From: Dactylosporangium sp. AC04546
GTDB lineage: Bacteria; Actinomycetota; Actinomycetes; Mycobacteriales; Micromonosporaceae
Assembly: GCF_022095675.1 (NCBI RefSeq)
Contig: NZ_JAHYSG010000020.1
Coordinates: 73,356 to 137,355, forward strand
Length of the DNA: 64,000 nt
Reading direction: 5' to 3'
Every line of letters starts with the position of its first letter. Positions within the stretch are counted from its first letter, which is position 1. Shown here piece by piece: positions 17,700-26,068 of the stretch. A program made the translations under genes and the position numbers. The notes under the pieces were generated by a model, which was given only the letters and a program-made list of their open reading frames with translations, had not been told where the DNA came from and ran no database searches.

Positions 17700-20450
17700 A
17701 TGAGGGTTGACGGTCCGGGACCGACCCTGTTCGGGCGGGGGCGGGAGTCGCGACAGCTGGTCGAGCTGGTCGAGTCGGCGCGCCGCCGCGGCGGCGCGCT
17801 CGTGCTGCGCGGCGAGGCCGGGATCGGCAAGTCGGCACTGCTGCGGCAGGCCCGCCGGGCCGCGGTCGACCTCGGCCTGCTGGTGCTGTCCGCCACCGGG
17901 ACCGAGGCCGAGGCGCGGCTGCCGTTCGCGGGTCTGCACCAGCTTGTGCGGCCCGTCCTCGGCGGAGCCGACGAGCTGCCCGGCCCGCAGCGCGGGGCCG
18001 TGCTGGCGGCGTTCGGGATGGCGCAGGGCCCCGCGCCGGACCTGTTCCTCATCGCGCTGGCGGTACTGAACCTGCTGACCGAGGCGGCCGCCGAGACCGG
18101 CGCGCTGCTGCTCGTCGAGGACGCGCACTGGCTGGACCCGCCCAGCGCCGACGTGCTGGCGTTCGTCGCCCGCCGCCTGGACTCCGACCCGATCGTGCTG
18201 CTGGCGGCGATGCGGGACGGGTACGCCGGCGGGCTCGGCGGCGCCGTCGAGCAGCTGCGCGTGGACCGCCTGGACGACGCGTCGGCGGGCGCGCTGCTCG
18301 ACGCCCGGGCGCCCGGCCTCGCCGACGGGGTACGGCGGCGGCTGCTCGCCGAGGCGGCCGGCAACCCCCTCGCGCTGGTCGAGCTGCCGGTCGCCGCCTG
18401 GCGGCTCGGCCCCGACCCGCTGGAGCCGCAGCGGCAGCCGCTGACCGCCCGCCTGGAGGAGGCGTTCGCGGCGCGGGTGTCCGGGCTGCCGGCGCCGGCC
18501 CAGGCGCTGCTGCTGGTCGCGGCGGTCAACGACGGCGACGCGCTCGCCGAGGCCCTCGGCGCCGCCGCGGCCGTCGCCGGCGCCCCGGTGACGGCCGACG
18601 ACCTGGCCCCGGCCGTCGCCGCCCACCTCGTCGACGTCGACCGTGCGACCATCCGCTTCCGGCACCCGCTGATGCGCTCGGCGATCCAGCAGCTGGCCCC
18701 GCTGGCGCAGCGCCTCGCCGCCCACGCCGCGCTGGCGGACGTCGTGCGCGGGCACGCCGACCGGCGGGTGTGGCACCGGGCCGGCGCATGCCTCGGGCCC
18801 GACGACGACGTCGCCGACGAGCTCGAGGCGGCGGCCCTCCAGGCGCGCCACCGCGGCGCCATGGTCACCGCGGTCGCCGCCCTGCAGCGCTCCGGGCAGC
18901 TCACCGTCGACCCGGGCCGCTCGGCCGACCGGCTGCTGCGGGCCGCCGAGCTCGCCGTCGAGCTCGGCCGCCACGACGTCGTCGGCGGGCTGCTGCGCGA
19001 GGCGGAGGCGCGGGGCCTGTCGTTCCCGCAGCAGGCGCAACGGCTGTGGATCGAGTCGAGCTTCGGCGACGGCCTGCGCGACCCGAAGACCGGGCCGGCC
19101 GCGCTGGCCGACGTCGCCGAGCGGGTCGCCGGCGCCGGCCACGACATCCGGCTGGCCATGCGGCTGCTCAACAGCGCGGCCCTGCGCTGCTTCTGGTCGG
19201 AGGCCGACGAGGAGGCCGGGCGCCGGGTCGTCGCCGTGACCGAGTCGCTGCCGGCCGCGGCGGACGACCCCGACCGGCTGGCCATCCTCGCGTTCGCGGC
19301 GCCCCTCGGCCGGGGCTCGGCCGTCATCGACGGGCTGCGCAGCGCCTCCGCACGCGCCGGCGCGGACGCGCAGACGCTGCGCCTGCTCGGCAGCGCGGCG
19401 GTCATCATCGGCGCCTTCGACCAGGCCGAGGCGTGCTGCGCGGCGTCGGTGCCCGACCTGCGGGCCCAGGGCCGGCTCGGCTCGCTGACCCGGGCGCTGG
19501 CCGCGCTGGCCTGGTGCGCGGCCCCCCAGGGCGACCTCGACGCGGGCGTGCCCGCCGCCGAGGAGGCCGCCCGGCTGGCGCTCGAGACGTCGCAGCCGCT
19601 GTTCTTCGGCATCGCCCGGGCGTCCGCCGCGGTGATGGCCGCGCTGGGCGGCCACCCGGAGCGGGCGGCGGCGCTGGCGGCCGAGGCGGAGCAGCGCGGC
19701 GTCGCCGCCGCCGTCCGGCCGGTGCTGGCCACCGCCCAGCTGTCGCGGGGGCTGAGCGCGCTCGCCGACGGCCGATACGCCGACGCCTACGGCGAGCTGC
19801 GCCGGATGCACGACCCGGGCGACCCGTCGTTCCACTTCGGGCTGCGCTGTTTCGCCCTGACCGACCTGGTGGAGGCGGCTGCGCACAGCGGGCACCGGGA
19901 CGCGGTCACCGACGTCGTGTCCGACCTCGAGGCGGCGGGCCGCCGCACGTCGTCGCCGGCCCTGCACGCCGGGCTGCGCTACGCGCGGGCGGTACTGGCC
20001 GACGACGCCAGGGCCGAGGCGCTGTTCCGCGCGGCCCTGAGCGCCGAGACGAGCCGGTGGCCGTTCTCGCGGGCCCGGACCCAGCTCGCGTACGGCCAGT
20101 GGCTGCGCCGGCAGCGCCGCCCCGTCGAGTCGCGGGCACCGCTGCGGGCGGCCCGCAACACCTTCGACGCGCTCGGCACCGCGCCGTGGGCGGAGCGGGC
20201 CCGGCAGGAGCTGCGCGCGGCCGGCGAGGCCAGCCGGGTCCGGCCCGCCACCGGCCGCGACGAGCTCACCCCGCAGGAGCTGCAGATCGCCCAGCTGGCG
20301 GCCCAGGGCCTGACCAACCGGGAGATCGGTCAGGCCCTGTACCTGTCCCACCGCACCGTCAGCACACACCTGCACAAGATCTTCCCCAAGCTGGGGATCA
20401 CCGCACGGGCGCAGCTGCACGGGATCGTCGGCGACCTCACAGGGTGGTGA
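17700..20450 (+). CDS. second LAL-type LuxR regulator
   Basis: A 916-residue LAL protein with the same layout as its divergent neighbour: P-loop GEAGIGKSALLRQA, Walker B LLLVEDAHWLDPPS, helical repeats, and C-terminal GerE HTH (LTPQELQIAQLAAQGLTNRE, HLHKIFPKLGITARAQL). The ATG at 17700 is preferred to a TTG at 17676. The first 120 residues align closely by eye with the 14774-17578 protein, but the middle regions differ, so these are old paralogues. Its last 14 nt overlap the convergent SDR gene. Confidence 0.9.
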   Translation: MRVDGPGPTLFGRGRESRQLVELVESARRRGGALVLRGEAGIGKSALLRQARRAAVDLGLLVLSATGTEAEARLPFAGLHQLVRPVLGGADELPGPQRGAVLAAFGMAQGPAPDLFLIALAVLNLLTEAAAETGALLLVEDAHWLDPPSADVLAFVARRLDSDPIVLLAAMRDGYAGGLGGAVEQLRVDRLDDASAGALLDARAPGLADGVRRRLLAEAAGNPLALVELPVAAWRLGPDPLEPQRQPLTARLEEAFAARVSGLPAPAQALLLVAAVNDGDALAEALGAAAAVAGAPVTADDLAPAVAAHLVDVDRATIRFRHPLMRSAIQQLAPLAQRLAAHAALADVVRGHADRRVWHRAGACLGPDDDVADELEAAALQARHRGAMVTAVAALQRSGQLTVDPGRSADRLLRAAELAVELGRHDVVGGLLREAEARGLSFPQQAQRLWIESSFGDGLRDPKTGPAALADVAERVAGAGHDIRLAMRLLNSAALRCFWSEADEEAGRRVVAVTESLPAAADDPDRLAILAFAAPLGRGSAVIDGLRSASARAGADAQTLRLLGSAAVIIGAFDQAEACCAASVPDLRAQGRLGSLTRALAALAWCAAPQGDLDAGVPAAEEAARLALETSQPLFFGIARASAAVMAALGGHPERAAALAAEAEQRGVAAAVRPVLATAQLSRGLSALADGRYADAYGELRRMHDPGDPSFHFGLRCFALTDLVEAAAHSGHRDAVTDVVSDLEAAGRRTSSPALHAGLRYARAVLADDARAEALFRAALSAETSRWPFSRARTQLAYGQWLRRQRRPVESRAPLRAARNTFDALGTAPWAERARQELRAAGEASRVRPATGRDELTPQELQIAQLAAQGLTNREIGQALYLSHRTVSTHLHKIFPKLGITARAQLHGIVGDLTGW

Positions 20451-21225
20451 CGAGGCCCCCGTCGACGGCGAAGTTGGCGCCGGTCACGTTGGCGGCCAGA
20501 TCGCCGGCGAGGTACAGCACGAGGCCGGCGACCTCCTCCGGCTCGGTGAACCTGCCGGTGACGGACTCGTGCGCCGCCCGCTCGGCGATCGCGGCGGGGT
20601 TGCCGCCGCCGGTACTGGCGAGGGTCGCGGCGACGCCGTCGGCGCCGAGCCACAGGTCGGTGCTGACCGGGCCGGGGCTGATCGTGTTGACCCGCACCCC
20701 CTTGGGCCCGGCCTCCTTCGACAGGGCCTTCGAGAAGTTGACCAGCGCTGCCTTGGCGGCGCTGTAGTCGATGACCAGCGGGTCGGGCAAGGTCGCGTTG
20801 ACCGACGCGATCGTCACGACGGCCGCGGTACCGGCGGCATAGAGGTGCGGCAGGGCCGCGCGCACGGTGCGGACATGGGCGAGGAAGTTGACGTTCAGCG
20901 TGGCGATCCACTCCTCGTCCGGCACGGCGAGGAAACCGGCCGGTCGGGGGCGGACGGCGCCGACGTTGTTGACGAGCAGGTCGATGCGGCCGAACGCGGC
21001 CACCGCGGCGTCCACGAGGCGGCCCGGCCCGTCGACCGTGGACAGGTCGACGGCGACGGGCAGCACGGCGCCGTCGCCGGCGAGCTGGGCCAGCTCGCCG
21101 GTGACGGTCCGGGCGCCGGCCACCACGCGCACGCCTTCGCCGACCAGGGCCCGGACGACGGCCAGGCCGATGCCCCGGCTCGCGCCGGTCACGACCGCGA
21201 CCTTGCCGGTCAGGTGCAGTTCCAT
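20437..21225 (-). CDS. short-chain dehydrogenase/reductase
   Basis: A 262-residue classical SDR. It has a Rossmann motif TGASRGIG near residue 12, an NNVG turn (LLVNNVGAVRP), and a catalytic triad Ser (TIASVNATL), Tyr and Lys (YSAAKAAL). The C-terminal FAVDGG is typical of SDR strand G. The cofactor loop VVAGARTV argues for NAD(P)H, but the specificity is unclear. The ATG at 21225 has GGAGGT five nucleotides upstream and is preferred to the GTG at 21237. It lies downstream of the alpha/beta hydrolase at 21310-22128 on the same strand, 84 nt away, so the two probably form an operon. Confidence 0.9.
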   Translation of the reverse strand: MELHLTGKVAVVTGASRGIGLAVVRALVGEGVRVVAGARTVTGELAQLAGDGAVLPVAVDLSTVDGPGRLVDAAVAAFGRIDLLVNNVGAVRPRPAGFLAVPDEEWIATLNVNFLAHVRTVRAALPHLYAAGTAAVVTIASVNATLPDPLVIDYSAAKAALVNFSKALSKEAGPKGVRVNTISPGPVSTDLWLGADGVAATLASTGGGNPAAIAERAAHESVTGRFTEPEEVAGLVLYLAGDLAANVTGANFAVDGGLVTTL

Positions 21226-21309
21226 GGTGACCTCCACAGGTACATCAATTCGGGGTTGTTCAGTGCGGCGACGGCGCCGACCGGCGGCGGGCCGCGCGGC
21301 TGCGGCCGG

Positions 21310-22128
21310 TCACGACGCCGAGTGCGCGATCGCGTCGGCGTGCGTGCGCAGCCAGGCCAGCGCGGCGTCGGCCACGTCGCGCCAGCCGTGGTCGATGGTC
21401 AGGGAGTGCGCGCGGTCCGGGAAGTCCATGATCTCGGTGATCGCGCTGGAGTGGCGGTACTGCTTGAGGGTCGCCTTGGTGACCGCCTCGGGGACGGTGT
21501 GGTCGCGGCCGCCCATCATGAGCAGCAGCGGCCCGCGCGTCTCGTTGGCGGTGTTCACCGCGGCCGGCGAGTGCGGGTCGAAGTTGGCCGCGGCCGCCTC
21601 GAACAGCGGTTTGCCGGGGGCCGGGATCGCCCAGCGCTCGAAGAGCTCGTCGGACTCCTCCGGTGCGATGGCGTTGCCGAACGCGTACCGGAACTGCTCG
21701 GCCGTCAGCGACACGGACCGGTGCCGGTTGGCCGGATTCTTGAACACCGGCAGCGTGGCCCGCAGCGCCGACAGCGGCAGCGGCAGCACGCCCTTGATCT
21801 GCGCGGCGTCGATCGCGACCGCGGCGGCGGCGAGATCCTGCCCGAGCAGCTTCTGGGCGATCATGCCCCCGAACGAGTGGCCCACCAGGATCGGCTTCGT
21901 GTCCAGGCCCTCAATGATCTTCGCGTAGTGGGCGACGACGTCGTCGATGCCGTGGTCGGCGATGCTCTCCGGGTTGGCGCGCGCCTCGGCGACGGTGTCC
22001 GGGTCGCCCGGCCAGCCGGGCGCCGAGGCCGTGTAACCGGCCTGCTCGAACATCTCGATCCACGAGGTCCACGACGTGGCGTGCAGCCAGAGTCCGTGGA
22101 TGAAGATGACGGGGGACTGCGTGGTCAT
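21310..22128 (-). CDS. alpha/beta hydrolase
   Basis: A 272-residue cytoplasmic alpha/beta hydrolase. It has the oxyanion strand VIFIHGLWLHATSW, nucleophile elbow VGHSFGGM (Ser about residue 96) and a late catalytic His in the DHGWRDVAD region. The ATG at 22128 follows AGGAGG at the right distance. It is the first gene of a likely hydrolase-SDR operon whose promoter region contains the 22280-22295 palindrome. The substrate is unknown; an ester or epoxide-like xenobiotic is a reasonable guess from the gene pair. Confidence 0.9.
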   Translation of the reverse strand: MTTQSPVIFIHGLWLHATSWTSWIEMFEQAGYTASAPGWPGDPDTVAEARANPESIADHGIDDVVAHYAKIIEGLDTKPILVGHSFGGMIAQKLLGQDLAAAAVAIDAAQIKGVLPLPLSALRATLPVFKNPANRHRSVSLTAEQFRYAFGNAIAPEESDELFERWAIPAPGKPLFEAAAANFDPHSPAAVNTANETRGPLLLMMGGRDHTVPEAVTKATLKQYRHSSAITEIMDFPDRAHSLTIDHGWRDVADAALAWLRTHADAIAHSAS

Positions 22129-22279
22129 GGTCGGCCTCCTCGGTCCGGCCGGGCGCCCGGTCGCGCCGCCGGCCGCGCACCAGGACACCACGCCGGCCCG
22201 AGCGTTCGAACCCTGGAAAGTCCCCAGTCCCGGCGCGTGGCTGGATCACGAACTCGCGTGGTCATGGCGATCTGATAAA

Positions 22280-22295
22280 TTGAAGAAGTCTTCAA
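22280..22295. promoter_or_regulatory. AT-rich palindrome, operator candidate
   Basis: TTGAAGA-AG-TCTTCAA is a perfect 7 bp inverted repeat with a 2 bp spacer, in an otherwise AT-rich island. It lies in the 255 bp divergent gap between the hydrolase (start 22128) and the small gene at 22384. Its size fits MarR, PadR or HxlR winged-helix regulators. No such regulator gene is adjacent. Confidence 0.55.
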
Positions 22296-22383
22296 CTATG
22301 GCGGCTCGTGGCGGTCTCGTTGGATCGGGTGCGGGCCGGTTGCTTCCGCACGCTCAGGCACCGGGTGGAGGTCGGCGGACAGG

Positions 22384-22810
22384 ATGCCAGCAGCGCAGCG
22401 AACGGCGTGGGACGCCTACCTCACCGTGACCCGCGGGCTGCTGCCCGCGGTCGACGACCCGATCCGCGCGGCGACCGCGGGCTCCATGCTCGACGGGTTC
22501 GCCGCGCGGATCGAGCAGTACGCGCCGCTGTGGGGTGAGCACGGCCCGATGATGGTGGCCGCCCTGCACGGGGTGCTGGCGCTGCAGTGGGGCGGTGACC
22601 GGGCCGGCCTCGCCGGTCTGCTGCGGGCCATGGCCGACCGGCTGTACCTGATCTCCACCGGACCCCGACCGGCACGAGGTGGCGGCCACGAACGCCGCCG
22701 CTGCCAGCGCAACGTGGGCGTATACCGCCCGCGCGGCCGAGCCGGACCACCGCATCGGCGAGGGGGCTGCCATGGGTGACGCGGCAGCGGTACTCCTGCG
22801 CATGCGGTAA
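22384..22810 (+). pseudogene. small unknown protein with an apparent frameshift
   Basis: The ATG at 22384 opens a frame that reads as ordinary protein (DAYLTVTRGLLPAVDDPIRA, MVAALHGVLALQWGGDRAGL) up to about 22659, then turns into Arg/Gly-rich nonsense. The +1 frame from 22661 continues naturally (DPDRHEVAATNAAAAS, AYTARAAEPDHRIGEGAAMG) to a TAA at 22808-22810. One extra base near 22660 in CCGGACCCC therefore splits a protein of about 141 residues. This is either a real mutation or a sequencing error. I do not recognise the family. It lacks membrane helices. Confidence 0.6.
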
Positions 22811-22822
22811 CTCCACAGACCC

Positions 22823-22866
22823 GACGTGGCCCGCCGGAACCATTCTCTCGTGCGGCGGGCCACGTC
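22823..22866. terminator. strong stem-loop terminator, probably bidirectional
   Basis: GACGTGGCCCGCCG at 22823-22836 pairs perfectly over 14 bp with 22853-22866 around a 16 nt loop. It lies between the frameshifted small gene and the convergent end of the DUF1989 gene. No U-tract follows on either strand, which is common in high-GC actinomycetes. It would end the ten-gene operon coming from the right. Confidence 0.7.
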
Positions 22867-22946
22867 GTCTCCGCGCGGCCCGCCAGGCCCGGCCTCGGGT
22901 CGGCGGGACGCCAGGTCGCAAGGCCGTCGGTCTGGCCGCGGCGCGG

Positions 22947-23567
22947 TCACTCGACGGTGACGCCCATTTCCGTGACGTGGTAGGCGTTGCACGGGTTGTG
23001 TTCCTCGGGGCAGTTCGACAGTCCGACGTACAGGTCCGCCAGTGCCTCCAGGACGATCCGGTCCCCGGGCCGGGAGGTCGGCTCGACGATCTCCATGCGT
23101 CCGTCCGGGTGGTGGATGATGTTCATGAAGAGCGAGATGCACTGGTCCGGGTTGATCTTTGTGACGTCCAGGCCGAGTTCCTTCCAGTCGCCCTCGAGGT
23201 TGTCCAGGCAGCCCCAGGTCTCTTCCACGCCGTACCGGATGGCGTTGGAGTACTTCGTGCAGTAGCCGCCGGTCATGTTGTGGATGCCGTTGTCGTCGTG
23301 GACGACCCGCAGCATCGGGGTGCATTTGTCGCTGTAGATGGTGTATCCCTGCTGCAGGTCCCACTTGCCCGAGCTCACCCGGGTGAACATGGCCGACAGC
23401 CGCTCGTCCGGGTCGTCGACCATGGCGGCGATGAAGTCCATGACCTGCTGACCCTTGATGTCGGTCACGGTCAGGCGTTGGCCCGTGCGGAGTTTGAGCG
23501 CCAGGCGTCCTTTCGGCTCGATGATGGTCGTGCCGGGCGTCGCCCACTCGGCCGTGGTACTGGTCAT
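22947..23567 (-). CDS. DUF1989 / urea carboxylase-associated family protein
   Basis: A 206-residue protein with the full DUF1989 layout: IEPKGRLALKLRTGQRLTVT at the start, the DKCTPML segment, GGYCTKYSNAI, NPDQCISLFMN, and the Cys-rich end LSNCPEEHNPCNAY. The conserved Cys and His suggest a metal site. Relatives sit beside urea carboxylase or allophanate hydrolase genes, but the reaction is not known. The ATG at 23567 follows GGAGGA. It is the last gene of the operon, 30 nt after HyuB, so it probably acts on the hydantoinase product or an N-containing by-product. Confidence 0.88.
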   Translation of the reverse strand: MTSTTAEWATPGTTIIEPKGRLALKLRTGQRLTVTDIKGQQVMDFIAAMVDDPDERLSAMFTRVSSGKWDLQQGYTIYSDKCTPMLRVVHDDNGIHNMTGGYCTKYSNAIRYGVEETWGCLDNLEGDWKELGLDVTKINPDQCISLFMNIIHHPDGRMEIVEPTSRPGDRIVLEALADLYVGLSNCPEEHNPCNAYHVTEMGVTVE

Positions 23568-23597
23568 CGGTGTGTTCCTCCGTGTTCGTGGACTCGG

Positions 23598-25136
23598 TCA
23601 GGCAGCGCCGTATCCGCCGCCACCGGGGGTGCGCAGCAGGATGCGGGAGCCGGGGTGCAGGGAGGTGCGGCCCTTGGGTTCGGCGACGTCGACGCCGTCG
23701 ATCTGGAGCAGACCGGTCCGGCCGTCCTGGCCGCCGGCGAGCCCGGGCGCGGCGTGCTCGATGCGCTCGGTCAGGAAGATGATGTCCAGCGGTTCGGAGT
23801 GGATCGACCGGATCGTCACCTCCTGGCCCTCGCCTCCGCGCCACCGGCCGTCGCCGCCGGAGCCGCGCACGATGCGCTTGCTCTCCACCAGCACGGGGAC
23901 CTGGCTCTCGATGACCTCGACCGGGGTGTTCGACACGTTGCTCGGCGTGCTCAGCGTGGGGTGGCCGTCCTGGCCTTCCGCGGCGCCCTGCCCGCCGTTG
24001 AAGCACAGCAGCGACGCGAACGGGCCGTCCTGTGCCTGGCCCCGGATGCCGACCACCCAGAACGGTGTGCCGGCCGCGGCGGCCACCCGGGTCGGCAACG
24101 GGCCGAGCAGGGCACGGGACAGTACGGCCGGGATCGCGTGGGCCGGGAAGTTCGCGCTCACCGCCGCCCCCTTCGTCGGCTGGAGCAGTGAACCCTCCGG
24201 CACCCGGATGGTGATCGGCCGCTGGGCGCCTTCGTTGTTGGGCACGTCCGGGGCGAGCAGGCAGGCCAGGCCGTACCGGGTGTACCCGTACGTCGGGGAT
24301 GCGGAGTTGATGCCGTAGCGGCTCTGCGCCGACGTGCCCGCATAGTCGACGACCATCTCGTCGCCGGTCACCTCGACGGTCACGACGATCTTCTTCGGCT
24401 CCTCGAAGCCGTCGAGGTCGATGTCGGCGCTGTACCGGCCGTCCGGGATCCGCCGGATCGATTCGCGCACCGCCCGCTCCGTCGCGCCGCAGACGTGTTC
24501 GGCGGCCTCGCGCAGGTCCAGCGTCGGGTCGTTGTCGAGCATCTGCCGGATCCGGCGCTCGCCCAGGGCGTTCGCGGCCACGAGCGCGTCGACGTCGCCG
24601 AGGACCTGGTCCGGTACCCGGACGTTGCGGGCCAGGATGTGGCGGACCAGGGCGTTCGGCACACCGGCCGTGACGAGCTTGACCGGCGGCAGGCAGAACC
24701 CCTCCTCGAACACGTCCTGGGCGAACGCTCCCTCCGACGCGCCACCGATGTCGGACAGGTGGCAGATGCTCGCGACGTAGGCCACGATCCGTCCGTCCCG
24801 GAACACCGGGGCGGCCGCGGTCAGGTCCGGCAGATGGGTGTTGCCGTACCAGGGGTCGTTGGTCGCGATCACGTCCCCTGGTTGCAGGTTCTCCACGCCG
24901 ACGTGGTCGAGCATGGCCCGGACGGTGCCCGCGACGGTGCCGGTGAAGACCGGCACGGACCGGCCGTACTCGACCAGCAGGTCGCCGTCGGCGGTGAGCA
25001 CCGCGCAGGCCAGGTCGTTGGATTCGCGTACCACCGAGCTGAAGGCGGTACGGAGCAGGACGGCGGCCATCTCGTCGGCAACCGAGATCAGTCGTTGCCA
25101 CACGATCTGCAGCGTGGCGGCATCCCAGGTGGTCAC
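23598..25136 (-). CDS. hyuB: hydantoinase B/oxoprolinase subunit
   Basis: A 512-residue HyuB-family protein. The family marks are WQRLISVADEMAAVLLRTAF with SNDLACAVL near the N-terminus, ATNDPWYGNTHLPD (the conserved Asn-Asp and His-x-x-Asp), and the Gly-rich end RTPGGGGYG. With HyuA it forms ATP-dependent N-methylhydantoinase, acetone carboxylase-like or 5-oxoprolinase enzymes that open a cyclic amide. The GTG at 25136 follows AGGAGC, which overlaps the stop of the U32-like gene. Separation of HyuA and HyuB by another gene is unusual. Confidence 0.92.
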   Translation of the reverse strand: MTTWDAATLQIVWQRLISVADEMAAVLLRTAFSSVVRESNDLACAVLTADGDLLVEYGRSVPVFTGTVAGTVRAMLDHVGVENLQPGDVIATNDPWYGNTHLPDLTAAAPVFRDGRIVAYVASICHLSDIGGASEGAFAQDVFEEGFCLPPVKLVTAGVPNALVRHILARNVRVPDQVLGDVDALVAANALGERRIRQMLDNDPTLDLREAAEHVCGATERAVRESIRRIPDGRYSADIDLDGFEEPKKIVVTVEVTGDEMVVDYAGTSAQSRYGINSASPTYGYTRYGLACLLAPDVPNNEGAQRPITIRVPEGSLLQPTKGAAVSANFPAHAIPAVLSRALLGPLPTRVAAAAGTPFWVVGIRGQAQDGPFASLLCFNGGQGAAEGQDGHPTLSTPSNVSNTPVEVIESQVPVLVESKRIVRGSGGDGRWRGGEGQEVTIRSIHSEPLDIIFLTERIEHAAPGLAGGQDGRTGLLQIDGVDVAEPKGRTSLHPGSRILLRTPGGGGYGAA

Positions 25137-25144
25137 AGGTGCTC

Positions 25145-26068
25145 CTAGAACTCGGGCCGGTCGGACGGGACGGCTTCGGCGAACAGCCGCCGCAGCAGCT
25201 GGTCGTCGAGGAGGATCTGGTGGACGATCGCGGCGCACTGCCGCTCGGACGGTGCCTCGTCGGAGAAGTCCTGTGCGGCGTTGCCGGACTTCAGGTAGAC
25301 CGGCGCGCCGACCCGCACGATCTCCGGCACGTCGTAGCCGCGGACGAACCCGCCGGTGCCGCGCGGGTTGTCGGTGTGCAGGTCGAGCGCGACCGGCGTG
25401 GCCTGGCGGACCGCGGCGATCATCCGCACGTCCAGGTCGCGTTGCAGGTTGACCGAGTCGGCGCCGGCCTCGGCCAGGAGTCGGGCGTGGGCGGGGTTGG
25501 CGGCGCCCATGTTCGACGACGCCTTGAGCCGCAGCTCCGGCGGGAGTACGCCGTCGGCCCGCAATCGGGCCAGCACGCTCAGCAGCCCCTCGTCGAAGAC
25601 GAGAAACCCACGCACGCCGAGGTCGACCGCGTGCGCGACGTCGTCGACCGCCTGGGCGAGCTGATCGGTCCCGCGCAGCCGGTACGCGCTCGCCGCGGCG
25701 ACCACGCCCGTGGCCAGCTTCTGGCCGCCGATGTCGAACAACCCGCGGGGGCCGACCGCCATGCGCAGCTGGACACCCAGGTCCCGGCAAGCTTGTACGA
25801 GGTCGGTGAGCTGCGGGTCGAGGTACCGCATCGTGCCGACGGTGTTCGTCGCCTGGTGCAGCCGCACCCCGTGGGGCGCCAACCGTTCAGTGAGCCGGAC
25901 CACCGACGCCGCGTCGAGTGCGCCGGCGACCTCCCACTTGTACCAGCCACCGTCGGCGAACCTGCTGGTGCTGGTCGGCGCCTCGGCCGGATCGCCCCCG
26001 GGCAGACCCGCCCGGACCAGCCAGTCGCGGGCGCGATCCAGGCTCACATTACTCATGCCACTGCTCAT
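25145..26068 (-). CDS. U32-like TIM-barrel protein
   Basis: A 307-residue soluble protein resembling the peptidase U32 core: LGVRGFLVFDEGLLSVLARL, ELRLKASSNMGAANPAHARL, then AGADSVNLQRDLDVRMIAAV, which matches the strand-turn-helix of U32 barrels. The cysteine cluster that holds the iron-sulphur centre in YegQ/UbiU-type U32 proteins is absent. The function is unknown; family assignment is by pattern. The ATG at 26068 overlaps the HyuA stop (ATGA) and the stop codon overlaps the HyuB ribosome site, so it is tightly coupled to both hydantoinase subunits. Confidence 0.7.
   Translation of the reverse strand: MSSGMSNVSLDRARDWLVRAGLPGGDPAEAPTSTSRFADGGWYKWEVAGALDAASVVRLTERLAPHGVRLHQATNTVGTMRYLDPQLTDLVQACRDLGVQLRMAVGPRGLFDIGGQKLATGVVAAASAYRLRGTDQLAQAVDDVAHAVDLGVRGFLVFDEGLLSVLARLRADGVLPPELRLKASSNMGAANPAHARLLAEAGADSVNLQRDLDVRMIAAVRQATPVALDLHTDNPRGTGGFVRGYDVPEIVRVGAPVYLKSGNAAQDFSDEAPSERQCAAIVHQILLDDQLLRRLFAEAVPSDRPEF

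Noticed and set aside
17579..20420. Long minus-strand open frames opposite the second LAL gene
   Set aside because: The translation is low-complexity Ser/Ala/Arg sequence without domains, while the plus strand gives a complete LAL regulator.
22196..22230. GTTCGAACC resembling a tRNA T-arm
   Set aside because: The flanking bases do not pair into a T stem, and no anticodon or acceptor stems can be folded around it.
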